Shown one piece after another: positions 35,438-47,752 of a DNA stretch of 64,000 nt. The stretch comes from Anadara kagoshimensis (taxonomy: Eukaryota; Mollusca; Bivalvia; Arcoida; Arcidae). The notes below the pieces were generated by a model. The model was not told the origin of the DNA. It did not search any database and was given only the letters and a program-made list of their open reading frames with translations. The translations under genes were made by a program, and so were the position numbers. How positions within the stretch are numbered: position 1 is the first letter of the stretch; each line of letters opens with the position of its first letter. The stretch lies in NCBI GenBank assembly GCA_021292105.1, contig CM037865.1, positions 73,672,128 to 73,736,127 on the forward strand. The letters are read 5' to 3'.

Positions 35438-36234
35438 ACTTGATATATGGGCTGTGTCCCATCCCTATAACAACTAAGTATTAAGGCAAGGAAACAATAA
35501 GTGACAAACAGTAATTTGTTTTTGGGTCAGTACAGCAAAGGCGTGTTCTATTTTGAACACTGCACACATTAAACATTATGGATTACGTGAATAGAGTGCT
35601 ATTGATAAATTGAATTCATTATTTTGTCCAAATGGGTTTTTAGAATAATCTTCAAATTTGTGTAGAATGAACCATTTGACAAAATCTATGTAAAGTTTAT
35701 ATATGGGTCTTGTTGGGTAAATAAATTGATCACTAGGTAAAATCTTAGAAACACTCTTGAAGTTGCAGTTTTAATCCAATCTTTTTATTCGCGAATGATT
35801 TTGATCATTCTCGAATGTAGCTGTTACATGCAGATTTCTCAACCCGAATATTCTTCCGTTACAGAAAATCAACTCTCTCTCGTATGTAGGTCGAAGTTTG
35901 AATAAAGGGAGATAATTCAAATTTCAATAACTTTTGTATTCTATGGATTTGATGGGTAAATTGTCATGTAAATGGGGTTTATTTATTGAGTAATATTGAT
36001 TTAGTAAGAAATTGATACGAGATTGAAAATAGAACGCTGCATTTTGTTGTATTTGAGGATAGAATATGTTAATGACGTCACGCGGATCCCCCCTCCCGGT
36101 CAACAGATTTTTTCCTTGTATATATTATAATCTGAAATCTGATTGGTTGAGATCGTCTTCTTGACCCAGATGTTAGCTATTTTTAGCAGTAATTAACTTT
36201 TAATGGTTTTATCATACCTGCCAACCCTCCCGAT

Positions 36235-37070
36235 CAGGGATTGAGATTATCGGGCGCCCAGTTTTTCGCTCTGGGCGATAAATGTATCATACACAGGTCG
36301 CCCAGGGCTGCCAGGTGGCGATTAGAATTTTCAGTTCGGTGTATTTGACATTCCGATCCGTTTACCGATTTCCTGTTTATATTTCTGACTGGCGACAATA
36401 ATAGTAAAATTGAAAAATGGGTATCATATAGTTAACAAGTGTAAATGGACCGGTGTTCCGACCGGAATTCAAATACGGTGCCATTTCGTTTCCTTTTCTG
36501 ATATTTATGTATAAAATGATACTTCCGGCTTTCTGCCATGTGGAAATTTTTAGGAGCATCGACTCCAAAGGCTAAACAAGGACCTGGGGAAAAACGAAAG
36601 TACTATCAAGAGTATGAAAAGTCCAAACGCATCGGAGCATATAAAAAGCCATGGGAAGATGGCAGGCCTTGGTTGTATGATACGCAGGACGGAATGAAGT
36701 GTGCCGATTGTGTAGAGTTCGACAGAAAAAAATCTGTATTTACCGAGGGTTGCACTAGTTATAAACTTGACAGTGTAAATAAACATGACATTTCTGAATC
36801 TCACAAACAGGCCCAAGCCTTTAGTAATGCAAAACAAGTTCCTGCTAATAAATCAAAATCTGCCAAAATTATACAGTCATTGACATTGGCAGTACCTATA
36901 GATCAACATTTTCTGCAAAACCATTTGTCAATGTAATTGCAGATGTTGAATATCGAAAAGTAAAGCAAGGGATAGAATAATCCAAATGTATATGCCTAAA
37001 ATAATTCAGATCAACCATCACTCTTGACAGTTCATTGTATGGCTCATCGAAAAGTTAAGCTCAATCCCTG
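36235..37070 (+). mobile_element. hAT-like element carrying a truncated zinc-finger ORF
   Basis: Starts CAGGGATTGAGATTA and ends TAAGCTCAATCCCTG, inverted repeats with one mismatch. Flanks CCGAT and CTGAT differ by one base, consistent with a 5-bp duplication. It contains the ORF at 36,538-36,936 and a GGGCGCCCAG/GGGCG-rich 5' part. At about 0.84 kb it is far too short for a full hAT transposon, so it is a deletion derivative. Confidence 0.7.
36538..36936 (+). pseudogene. Truncated transposase-like protein, TTF/BED-type zinc finger only
   Basis: 132 codons from ATG (MWKFLGASTPKAKQ) to TAA. Residues 36-90 have the pattern K-P-W...R-P-W-L, then C55-x2-C58, a G-C-T-S-Y-K core, and H83/H89 (KHDISESH). 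This is the N-terminal TTF-type finger of hAT-derived proteins such as C17orf113, ZNF862 and KIAA1586. The catalytic RNase-H-like domain and C-terminal dimerisation region are absent. The ORF sits inside inverted repeats at 36,235-37,070 within intron 18 of the host gene, so it is a transposon remnant rather than a host exon. It could still make a small DNA-binding protein. Confidence 0.72.
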
Positions 37071-37461
37071 CTGATACTGCTTTTCCCGTTTTTCAAAGCA
37101 TTCCGTGAAGTCATCCTTAAAAAATTATAAATTGATTAGAGTGAAATCTGGGATAGCGATCACTTTGTAGAGTGGTCATCTGTCAACTACATTTTTATCA
37201 TGTACAGAACCTTTGTAGAGGGGTCACCTGTCAAACCCAGTCAGCGGGGATCCTAACGGCCACCCGATTGAAAAAATTGTTGTTTACAAGATTTACTAAA
37301 ATTATGCTGGTCTCGGGAATAAAAAGTCTTCCAAAAATTATCGAATTCTTAAAACACAACTCTGGTGATATAAATAATAATAAAATAATAGTTAATTTTT
37401 TCAAGTTATTAATTTATTTAAAAAATATCCTCAATTATGACATGAAAGATATCAGAAGCTT

Positions 37462-37533
37462 ATTAGCTCACCTGAGCCAAAGGCTCAGATGAACAATTGT
37501 CATCTATCTTCATCCGTCTTGTATAAACTTTTT
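37462..37533 (+). mobile_element. Solo 5' end of the AGCTCACCTGA element family
   Basis: TTAGCTCACCTGAGCCAAAG and ATTGTCATCTATC duplicate the start of the element immediately downstream. Confidence 0.6.
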
Positions 37534-38842
37534 AGCTCACCTGAGCCAAAGGCTCAGATGTGCAATTGCCATCTATCTTTGTCCGATGTGCTTCATGTAT
37601 AAACTTTTCACATTTTTTATCAATTCCTCCAAAACTACAGAGCCAAATTGGATGATATTTGACAGTAATGGTCAAGTAAGGGGTTTTCAGATTTGCACAT
37701 ATGCAAGGATTATGTCCCCTTGGGGCCCCATAAAGGGGAAATTTGTGAAAATCTTTAAAAATCATCTGCTCTGAACCTACAAGAGATATAACTTAGATAT
37801 TTCATGTAAAACACTATGGGCACCTAGTTTTAGATTTGCACATATTGTAGCTTTAGGGGCCAAAATGAGATAATGGCAAGGTACTTGAGGGGGAAATTGC
37901 AAAATTAATGTATTTGTCAATATATTTGAAAACTATAAGCTTTTTGTATGGGCATCATCATCATGTGTATTGGAATACTGTAGGCATTTGCACAACGGTC
38001 ATTTTGATATATGAATAGAGGTCATAAGTTCAAAGGTCAAGGTCATAGATGTAAACGAATACTGAAATGGTTAATTATCTCAAAAACTTTGAACTCTTTG
38101 TGTAGGCATGTATATTAGAATATTGTAGGCATTTGCCTTACGGTCATTTCCATATATGAACGAAGGTATAGGTTCAAAGGTCAAGGTCATAGATGCAAAC
38201 AAATACTGAAATGGTGAATTATCTCAAAAATGATAAACTTTCTCTATAGGCATGTATATCAGAATGTTATAGGCATTTACACAATGTTCATTTTGATATA
38301 TGAATGTAGGTCATAGGTCTAATGGTCAAGGTTATAGATGCAAATGAATACTGAAATGATTAATTGTCTTAAAAACTATAAACTTTTTGTATAGGCATAT
38401 ATGTTAAAATATTGTAGGTATTGGCCTAACGATCATTTTGATATATGAATGAAGGACATCAAGGTCACTGATGCAAACAAATACTGACATGGTTAATTAT
38501 CTCAAAAACTATAAACTTTTTGTATAGGCTTCTAAATTGTAGGTATTGACCTAATATTCATTGCGATATTTAGATTAAGGTCATGGGTTCAAATTTTTCT
38601 TTACCTTTTTAGTTGTTTATAAACAATATATTGTAGCTAGATTTCAGATATATTATATGTAGCACTCTTATGACTAGTTATGTTATAATAAATTTGCAAA
38701 AAATCCTTACATATAATTGGCCCTTACTGTTGAAAATTTATTTGGACATTCTCTTTAATTAATGTCAATGACCATTGAACCTCTGCATGAGATATGTACT
38801 CAGCTGCATGTGAGCATTAAGGCTCATGGACCTCTTGTTTAA
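37534..38842 (+). mobile_element. Diverged tandem-repeat-containing element, copy 3
   Basis: Starts TTAGCTCACCTGAGCC with a GGCTCA hairpin partner. It carries about five decayed units with TTCAAAGGTCAAGGTCATAG and ACTATAAACTTTTTGTATAG like copies 1 and 2, and ends GGCTCATGGACCTCTTGTT. Much older than the other two by divergence. Open frames on both strands at 37,532-37,774 are not supported. Confidence 0.72.
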
Positions 38843-38845
38843 TAT

Positions 38846-39729
38846 TAGGGTCTCCATGACGATGGAAGTAACTTTGACCATCCTTGATGGTTCCATACAT
38901 GCATTTATTCGGATTGAACTATTTCCTACATGAATCCTTAATATTGGTCCAATGTGTGAATATTAAAACAGCCCCATGCTCATAGTCTGCACATTGCACA
39001 CTACATGAACCCGCTATGTTGTGTTGGGAGCAATGCAAGGTGAACATAACAACCTCCTTTCAGTTACCTGACAACTTCATATACCTGACACTACATTGAT
39101 GGAGACACTGAACTCCCTGTCTTTCTGATCTTTCGCGAATTTTAGTACTTTCAGTACTTTGATTTAAACTTAGCCAGATTGGGCCTCTTGACTAAACCCA
39201 AGTCAAATTTACCCAATTACAAATTATGCAAAAGAGTTGTTGTTACTTTTAGGCAGATTCTTTAAATAAATCTCCATTGAAACCGCTAGGCCTATTAGAA
39301 CCAAACTTATTGAGGGAGGAAGATCCCAGTTGATGCAGATTTAAAAAGCATTGTTATCTGAAATACAAGATGGCCACTGTTACTATTACGTAAATAAAAA
39401 CAAAAAAGACAAGTAGCTGATTTATTTATGGAAAGATTAAGTTCAAATTTTAAACATGTATATAGAAAGCATTGGCCTGGTAGATGCATAGCCATTTGAC
39501 ATATGAACCATAACAGGTTTTTCTGAATTTTTATTGACCTTGTTTTCAATAAATTTGCTAGTAAAATATTTTTAGAAGTTTTTCAAAAGTTTAAAATTTG
39601 AATGATTTTCATTGTGAAAAATTGTTGATTAATACATATTTGAATTGTGTCTAGCATGGCTGTCTGAAATAAAAAACAAATAAAGTGCAATTTGATTGAT
39701 ACAGGCCTTATTTGGCCTCTTATTTGTGA
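38846..39729. other. Intron 18 interval, nothing recognised
   Basis: No clear repeat or coding segment. The minus frame at 39,307-39,549 looks accidental. Confidence 0.45.
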
Positions 39730-39732
39730 TTG

Positions 39733-39945
39733 ATGTCTCAGTGGCTGAGTGATCTACAGCACACAGTAACAGATGACAAGGTCTCTCACTGCCTAGGTTT
39801 GAAATTCGATTTAGCAGATTCTAATGTGAGAAAGTTGGCAGTTCCCTTGTCAAAGGTTTTAGTTTGTCTCAAGGCATTCCAGTTTCCTCCACCATCCAAG
39901 CAAATGACTGCCTTGATGTAAGTGAAAAATCTTTACATTATTAAC
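39733..39945 (+). mobile_element. tRNA-related SINE
   Basis: Head-like CTCAGTGGCTGAGTGATC and CTAGGTTTGAAATTCG, body AATGTGAGAAAGTTGGC and TTCCAGTTTCCTCCACC, end CTTGATGTAAGTG. The same blocks occur at 26,330, 28,758 and 30,293. Confidence 0.6.
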
Positions 39946-40782
39946 TCAACTCTCTTACTCTTGTTTACATTTCAAAATGATATCAATTAAGATATCAACA
40001 TAATTTATATTACAGGTTTACTAAAATTTTTACACAGAACCCACTTATTCCAAAAAGTCCAAACTCATTTCAGTAATTAATTTTCAAAAATAAAAATGCT
40101 GATAAATTCAATCAATGAGCTGTTCTATGGATTTATAAATAAAAATCTTCATCAGTTTACTGGACTCCCAAGTTTGCAGATTTCATGGCCCATTTGAAAA
40201 TCTGATGGCCCTGGGCCAGGAGCCCCCTCTCTAATTTCACACACTGTGTTATAGATTTTTTTTATTTTCACAAAATGATGTTCACACACTATGTTTAAGA
40301 CAAGTTTGGCATTTACTAATGTGTGTTACCTTGATGATATACAGAAGTGGGAGTAATAAATTAAAAGAAACTTTGTTTGAAGCTCTCTAGTAACAGTGCG
40401 GTAAATTCTTTCTAAACAGTTACTACTGCATATATCAAATATAAACACCAGGCACTAACAGAACAGATAATATGATAAACCAGATACCTTACAAACCAAA
40501 GAAATATTAACATACACAAAATGATGATGGGAATTCTTTCATTCATTAATTGTTTAATGCTGTTTTCATGATCATTTGGTATCCTGTTTTTCTAGTGCCT
40601 TGCCATGTTGATGATATATACTGGAACAAATTTGTTAAGCTTGTACATACAAGAATAAATTAGATCTTGTGTTCCTTCCAACGATATTAACGTTGAAATA
40701 ATTTGTGTCTGGTATGCCTAATGGTAAAATATAATAAGACTGGTTCTGTGTAGATATAATTTATTGATAATAATTAAATCAG

Positions 40783-40989
40783 GGAATCTAATCAGAGATT
40801 TGAGAGAAAGCTGCCAATTCTGAAGGAAGAAGACAAACAAGAGGTAGAAAATCTGACATTTGTGTCTAAGATTGACAGTAATACTACAACTGACAGCTGG
40901 AATGATACAGAGAACGATAACATAGATACTGGAGAGTACCAGGAACAACAACAACAATCCTCTGTTACATCACATTCCATATGTAACAG
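40783..40989 (+). CDS. Exon 19: Ser/Asp/Asn-rich tail segment
   Basis: Acceptor AATTAAATCAG (weak pyrimidine tract), donor GTAAGA. G completes Met, then 68 codons (ESNQRFERKLPILKEEDK ... NTTTDSWNDTENDNIDTG ... QQQQSSVTSHSICN) plus AG. Acidic, with a short Gln run. Opposite-strand frames are shadows. Confidence 0.88.
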
Positions 40990-41368
40990 GTAAGACAATA
41001 GTGTAACTTATAATTGTTATAATTGTTCATCAGACGTAAATACTGACTAATTAACTTATTGTAATATTCTTGGATGTACAAGACAAATATTCTGTTAACT
41101 TATTGTAATTTCTGGATGTATCATACATATATTCTGTATACTGAGGTAAGACATTTATATGAAACGTAGATACAGAAGTTAAAACTCACTAATTCCTCTT
41201 TTATCATCTCCTTCCTGGTTGATAGATTTAAGTTTGTTTGGCATCAAAATAGAAGTTTTATATTTTGAAATTCAAAATGCTTGAAAAAAATATGAAACCT
41301 ATTTATTTACCAGTAGTTATTTATTTATTCATTTATTTATTTCTTAAATTCTAGTTTAGTTAAATTTA

Positions 41369-41388
41369 TTTTTTTTTTTTTTTTTTTT
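41369..41388. repeat. Poly-T tract
   Basis: About 20 T, preceded by ATTT repeats at 41,320-41,342. In intron 19. Confidence 0.9.
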
Positions 41389-41759
41389 CATTATTATCAT
41401 TATTATTTGGTTTGAGATTTTTTTACAAACCGTATGTGATATCCAACATTAATTTTTGTTCAGATCAATATTAAATGTCAAACTTCATTTCTATTTCCTT
41501 TCTCAACAGTAGATAGCTGCTTTGCTTTACTAGCTTTGGGCCAAACATCTGCGTTTTCATTATTTTTTTTTCTTTTTTCAATTCACAGTCTCTGTGAGTG
41601 GTAAGTTGTCACTTAGTCATTTTAAACTACCTAACAGCTTATTACATAAACTTGAGTCAATCTTAATTATATAAAATATTGGTACTGACGTGACATTGAT
41701 CTTTATAGAATAATCACAGACATTATCTTTTGCTAATGGATTAAATCCCCATAAAGCCC

Positions 41760-41893
41760 TCATACCTTTAACATAGAGCTGCAATGGTTGGCTAGGGAAA
41801 AAAAACATCACTGCCATACCCCTACAAAGTTTGTCATCATACCTTCAACATAGAGCTGCTATGGTTAGCTCAAGGAAAAACATCACTGCCATA
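41760..41893. repeat. Tandem duplication of about 57-59 bp units
   Basis: CATACCTTYAACATAGAGC ... AACATCACTGCCATA occurs at 41,760-41,818 and 41,837-41,893 with a few differences. Confidence 0.75.
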
Positions 41894-42929
41894 GCTGAAA
41901 TGTATTTGACGTTTACCAGTTAAATATGTCACAAAACATTGGTATCTTGATTTCTCATATAAAAACTGTTCAGAATCCTTGTATTTTATGTAAGATTGAA
42001 AACAAAAGTCATAAACTTCTTACAGTATCATAAGTATCATGTAATGTTGAACACTTTTATTTACAACCCACAGTTTAGTTGTCACATATCAGAAATAAAA
42101 TGACACCTCAAATAAAAAAGAATAACAGAATTTCCTGATCCTCAGCAGATTTTCAAAACTGGTAAAATTCGTTAAAATTTGGAAAATAAGAAATAATCAT
42201 TGTGCAATAGGCTATTTAGCAGGAGTAGTTTTGTTTGATTAGGAGGAATTCCTGAAAAATTGTGAAATTTGATGATATTAAATATAAAATCCAGAGACAT
42301 GGCTGTATTAATTGTGTGTTACAAGCAGCTGCTTCATATATAGGATTATTACTCAGACATAGATAAATATCAATCAATGATTTAAGCTGTATTTATCGAC
42401 AGCCAACCATAGTTAAAATCAAGATTGATATAGTATTATCAGCTTCTTACTGTCAGACAATGATTTCTGTTAATTCACCCTTCCTATCACTTCTAGCAGT
42501 TTTCTCACCTTTTTACAGGAAATGCAAATCATTACAAATAGCTTTTTAGTTTGTTGTAGTAATTTGTCCAAGCTGTTGTACTGGTAAAAAAAATGTGTTT
42601 TAAACATTGTGAAAAACTGACTTTCATGTTTCTTCAATTTACTCTGATTTTGTCCATATGTTTAAACCAAAAACATAATAAGCATTTTTTTTAATTGTCT
42701 TTCAAGCATTGATCTGTAAATTGAAATGAACAGTTAATACTTAAAGCGGTCTCCATTTTACCTTACGGTAAAAAAATAAAGATTTTCTTATGTTTTTTGT
42801 TAGAGTTACTTTGAACCTTTATAATTGACTTTTCGGAACATTTTTGTTGTCAGTAATTTAAAATCATGTTAATAAAATATATACTTTGGTCTTTTGGATA
42901 TTTTTTCAACCCCTTGAAAAAAAATTTTG

Positions 42930-43020
42930 GTTTTACAATTTTGGTCAAAGCACTGCTGATGAGGGATTGTATTCCAAAACAGCTGTCTAGCTGCTGTAAA
43001 ATTAACACTGGTATAATATG
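42930..43020 (+). ncRNA. Hammerhead-ribozyme-like motif, probably inactive
   Basis: CTGATGA at 42,956-42,962, stem II GGGAT/ATTCC around TGT, then AAAAC where GAAAC is required, palindromic stem III ACAGCTGT (42,979-42,986) and the cleavage-site C at 42,987. The flanks match the copy at 48,792 for about 90 bases (ATTTTGGTTT ... GTAAAATTAA, GGTATAATATGT). Change of the catalytic G12 to A should abolish cleavage. Confidence 0.6.
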
Positions 43021-44259
43021 TGATTTAAGCCATATAGATAATTAAAGATGAGTGATACATTTTCAGCAGTAATATTTAGTGTATGTATCTTAAATGATCT
43101 CATCCAAAAATAAATGCTATCTGTTAGAAAGACATGCTACTTGAATGTGCACTCCTTAGTTCTCTGTGGTATGTGGTAAACATACTGTAATAATAAACAT
43201 TATCAAATAATAAACTTTTCAAATAAAAACAAGATAAGTGTCTAAACATTAAACATTGTTGTGTTACATTTACTTCATGATTACTTTGATGAAAGTGTAA
43301 TTAATCATCAATATTTTACCATCACTCCTAGATCCTGATAGTGTATTTGCAACTCATTCTACAGGACTCAGCAGTTGGTTTTAAGACTGCATATTAACTT
43401 GTGTTCAATTTTGCAGATATATGCAGTACCAGTATTTATAGCTTAGTTTTGTATACAATCTTTATTAATTTTTGGGGATTTTCTTTGCTTAAATTATAAC
43501 TAAACCTTTTTCAATTTTAAAGCACTAAAGGATGTTTCTGAATAAAAATTTTGATCAGTAGTGCTTGAAACAAAATTGAGGAAATGTAGATATTTTTTAG
43601 ATTTTGAATGTTGAAATAACACTTTTGACACTATATATTACTGTGTCTTTAAAATCATGCCATTCCAACCGAAGCTTTTCTGGAATGGAAGATACTGATC
43701 AAAACCAGACTTTGGCATGAAAGATATGTTAATTAATGACCAATTGGGAAAAATTGAAATATGACTGACACTCACAAGATTAGACAAGGCATTAAGAACA
43801 AAATTAGACAAGACATCAAGAGAAAAATTAATTACAGAACTCAATATCACTATACAGACAACTATTACTGTCTTCTGTGAACCATTACTCTTATATATAA
43901 TCATATTTCTGAGAAGAGTAAAAGTAACAAATTATGTATTTTTTATTTTCAATTGTCAGATATAGTTATTATAGTTAAGAATTAAAGATATTTGTTTTTT
44001 TTAACAAATCATGCTATATGGGATCCAACCAATGCCTTCCGTTTGAACTTGTGCCCCCATGTTACAAATGATTTGATTAGAAAACAGTTGAACAGGTTAG
44101 GAAAGCCATTTAGATACTTTTGATGTAGGGAATAAGTTGTATACAACATGTGGTCTGTACAGTAGACACTTTTTACATACTGAAACAAAATTTATTTTTT
44201 AGTTAACTCTTTCCCAAGATTGACTTAGCATTAGGCTATATTTAATCCAGTTTCATCAC

Positions 44260-44562
44260 CATGGTAGCTCACTCTGTTTGTGGTGGCCATTGGTTTGAAT
44301 GCAGCTGGGGTCTGACCAAGACTTAGAAATAGATAATGACTATTCTGTCACCAAGCACTTGGCATTTAGAAATGATAATCACGGGGTCCTTCAAAACAGA
44401 CCAACATCACAGCAGGTGTGGCACATTAAAGAACTGCCCCAGCACATAGCCCTGAGCACATTGCAAAGGCAAAAATTTCTGTCACTTCACCAATAACTGA
44501 TGATGTCTTGATGTAAGTGAAATATTATTGACTGGGACGTAAAACCTCAATCAATCAATCAG
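44260..44562 (+). mobile_element. tRNA-SINE, diverged
   Basis: Head ATGGTAGCTCACTCTG and ATTGGTTTGAATGC, body GGTCTGACCAAGACTTAG, CAAGCACTTGGCATTTAG, AAAATTTCTGTCACTTCACC, tail ACTGGGACGTAAAACC plus CAATCAATCAATCA. Same family as 30,991. The 65-codon frame at 44,299 is accidental. Confidence 0.75.
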
Positions 44563-44920
44563 TTCCAATCACTTGGACAGTGTACTTCTTTTCCATGGAT
44601 ATGGCAGCTTTACATTAAAAGCAGTCCTGATACTATACCAGAATGGCAGCATTTCTCATAGATCACACATCTCCAGTTAAAACTAATAATATTACTTGTT
44701 TTTTCATTATTATCATAGCTGAAAAAGCACAGGGAAACAGCATGACATGGCATCTAGAACAATAGATAAATTAATTCTCATTGTCTCTGATACAGTAAAA
44801 TATACCGGTAGTTAACACAAAATTTGAGTCTGAATTAACTGGTGCATTGCTTGAAATAGCTGTTATTTCTTTTAAAAAAACAAATTAATTGTAGAATTTT
44901 CTTGACTTGTATATTTTCAG

Positions 44921-44975
44921 AGGTCAGAAAAGAACAAGAGAGTGCAGTGGTAATGAAACAGGACTAGATTTACAT
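44921..44975 (+). CDS. Exon 20
   Basis: Acceptor TATATTTTCAG, donor GTAAGT. A completes Arg, then 18 codons (GQKRTRECSGNETGLDLH), phase 0 at the end. The basic QKRTR cluster could be part of a localisation signal (inference). Confidence 0.85.
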
Positions 44976-45194
44976 GTAAGTAGAACTTCTTTAAAATTAC
45001 TTTAAATTATTGTACTAGGTACCCCAAAATTAAGGGGGTATATATAGGAATAAACATATTCATCCATCTAGATTGATTGATTTCTGGACAATAACTTGAA
45101 AAAAGCACTATTATGCAAGTCACAATAATTTTCCAGTTGCTACCAGAAGTTCTTTCATTTTGTTGTCATTTAACTAGCCTTAAGAACCATGTGC

Positions 45195-47752
45195 TAACTG
45201 ATTATAACCAGCTCTCAGGAATGAGGTTTTGAAGATTGTCATTATAACCAGCTCTTCAGGAATGAAGGTTTTGGAGACTTTGTCTGTCAATTATAACCAG
45301 CTCTTCAGGAATGAAGGTTTTGGAGACTTTGTCTGTCAATTATAACTAGCTCTTCAGGAATGAAGGTTTTGAAGACTTTGTCTGTCAATTATAACCAGCT
45401 CTTCAGGAATGAAGGTTTTGGAGACTTTGTCTGTCAATTATAACTAGCTCTTCAGGAATGAAGGTTTTGGAGACTTTGTCAATTATAACCAGCTCTTCAG
45501 GAATGAAGGTTTTGGAGACTTTGTCTGTCAATTATAACTAGCTCTTCAGGAATGAAGGTTTTGGAGACTTTGTCTGTCAATTATAACCAGCTCTTCAGGA
45601 ATGAAGGTTTTGGAGACTTTGTCTGTCAATTGTAACCATCTCTTCAAGAATGAAGGTTTTGGAGACTTTGTCAATTATAACCAGCTCTTCAGGAATGAAG
45701 GTTTTGAAGACTTTGTCTGTCAATTATAACCAGCTCTTCAGGAATGAAGGTTTTGAAGACTTTGTCTTTCAATTATAACCATCTCTTCAAGAATGAAGGT
45801 TTTGGAGACTTTGTCTGTCAATTATAACCAGCTCTTCAGGAATGAAGGTTTTGAAGACTTTGTCTGTCAATTATAACCAGCTCTTCAGGAATGAATGTTT
45901 TGAAGACTTTGTCTGTCAATTATAACCATCTCTTCAAGATGAAGGTTTTGGAGACTTTGTCTGTCAATTATAACCAGTCTTCAGGAATGAAGGTTTGAAG
46001 ACTTTGTCTGTCAATTATAACCAGCTCTTCAGAATGAAGTTTGAAGACTTTGTCTGTCAATTATAACCATCTCTTCAAGAATGAAGGTTTTGGAAGACTT
46101 TGTCTGTCAATTATAACCAGGTCTTCAGGAATGAAGGTTTTGAAGACTTTGTCTGTCAATTATAACCATCTCTTCAAGAATGAAGGTTTTGAGACTTTGT
46201 CTGTCAATTATAACCATCTCTTCAGAATGAAGGTTTTGAGACTTTGTCAATTATAACCATCTCTTCAGAATGAAGGTTTTGAGACTTTGTCTGTCAATTA
46301 TAACCAGCTCTTCAGGAATGAAGGTTTTGAAGACTTTGTCTGTCAATTATAACCATCTCTTCAAGAATGAAGGTTTTTGGAGACTTTGTCAATTATAACT
46401 AGCTCTTTAGGAATGAAGGTTTTGGAGACTTTGTCTGTCAATTATAACCAGCTCTCAGGAATGAAGGTTTTGGAGACTTTGTCTGTCAATTATAACCAGC
46501 TCTTCGGAATGAAGGTTTTGAACTTTGTCTGTCAATTATACCAGCTCTTCAGGAATGAGGTTTTGGAGACTTTGTCTGTCAGTTATAACCAGCTCTTCAG
46601 GATGAAGGTTTTGGAGACTTTGTCTGTCAATTATAACCAGCTCTTCAGGAATGAAGGTTTTGAGACTTTGTCTGTCAATTATAACCAGCTCTTCAGGAAT
46701 GAAGGTTTTGGAGACTTTGTCTGTCAGTTATAACCATCCTCTTCAGGAATGAAGGTTTTGGAGACTTTTCTGTCAATTATAACCAGCTCTTCAGGAATGA
46801 AGGTTTTGGAGACTTTGTCTGTCAGTTATAACCAGCTCTTCAGGAATGAGGTTTTGAGACTTTGTCTGTCCACCTTTGGGTTTTTTTTTTCAGTTTAACA
46901 CTCTTCAGGAATGAGGTTTTGAGACTTTGTCTGTCAATTATAACCAGCTCTTCAGGAATGAAGGTTTTGAGACTTTGTCTGTCAATTATAACCAGCTTTC
47001 AGGAATGAAGGTTTTGGAGACTTTGTCTGTCAATTATAACCAGCTTTCAGGAATGAAGGTTTTGGAGACTTTGTCTGTCAATTATAACCAGCTCTTCAGG
47101 AATGAAGGTTTTGGAGACTTTGTCTGTCAATTATAACCATCTTCAGGAATGAAGGTTTTGGAGACTTTGTCTGTCAATTATAACCAGCTCTTCAGGAATG
47201 AAGGTTTTGGAGACTTTGTCTGTCATTATCCAGCTCTTCAGGAATGAAGGTTTTGGAGACTTTGTCTGTCAATTATAACCAGCTCTTCAGAATGAAGGTT
47301 TGGACTTTGTCTGTCAATTATAACCAGCTCTTCAGGAATGAAGGTTTTGGAGACTTTGTCTGTCAATTATAACCAGCTCTTCAGGAATGGGTTTTGGAGA
47401 CTTTGTCTGTCAATTATAACCAGCTCTTCAGAATGAAGGTTTTGGAGACTTTGTTGTCAGTTATAACCATCTCTTCAGGAATGAAGGTTTTGGAGACTTT
47501 GTTGTCAATTATAACCAGCTCTTCAGGAATGAAAGGTTTTGGACTTTGTTGTCAATATAACCAGCTTTCAGGAATGAAGGTTTTGGAGACTTTGTCTGTC
47601 AATTATAACCAACTCTTCAGGAATGAAGGTTTTGGAGACTTGTCTGTCAATTATAACCAGCTCTTCCAGGAATGAAGGTTTTGGAGACTTTGTCTGTCAA
47701 TTATAACCAGCTCTTCAGGAATGAAGGTTTTTGGAGACTTGTCTGTCTGTCA
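45195..47752. repeat. 49-bp minisatellite (about 50 copies)
   Basis: Unit: AATTATAACCAGCTCTTCAG, then GAATGAAGGTTTTGGAG, ACTTTGTCTGTC. Variants lacking CTGT give 45-bp units. From about 45,930 onward single-base losses are frequent in runs of G, A and T. One interruption at 46,871-46,905 (CACCTTTGGG, poly-T, AGTTTAAC). Open frames in it change with each indel and are not genes. Confidence 0.95.

Noticed and set aside
37172-37774. Open frames on both strands around 37.2-37.8 kb
   Set aside because: They cross the boundary between the hAT-like element and the tandem-repeat element and have no consistent coding signal.
41589-41600. 12-bp microexon between ACAG and GTAAGT in intron 19
   Set aside because: Splice sites look good, but joining it in phase to exon 20 creates TGA. 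Exon 19 joins exon 20 cleanly without it.
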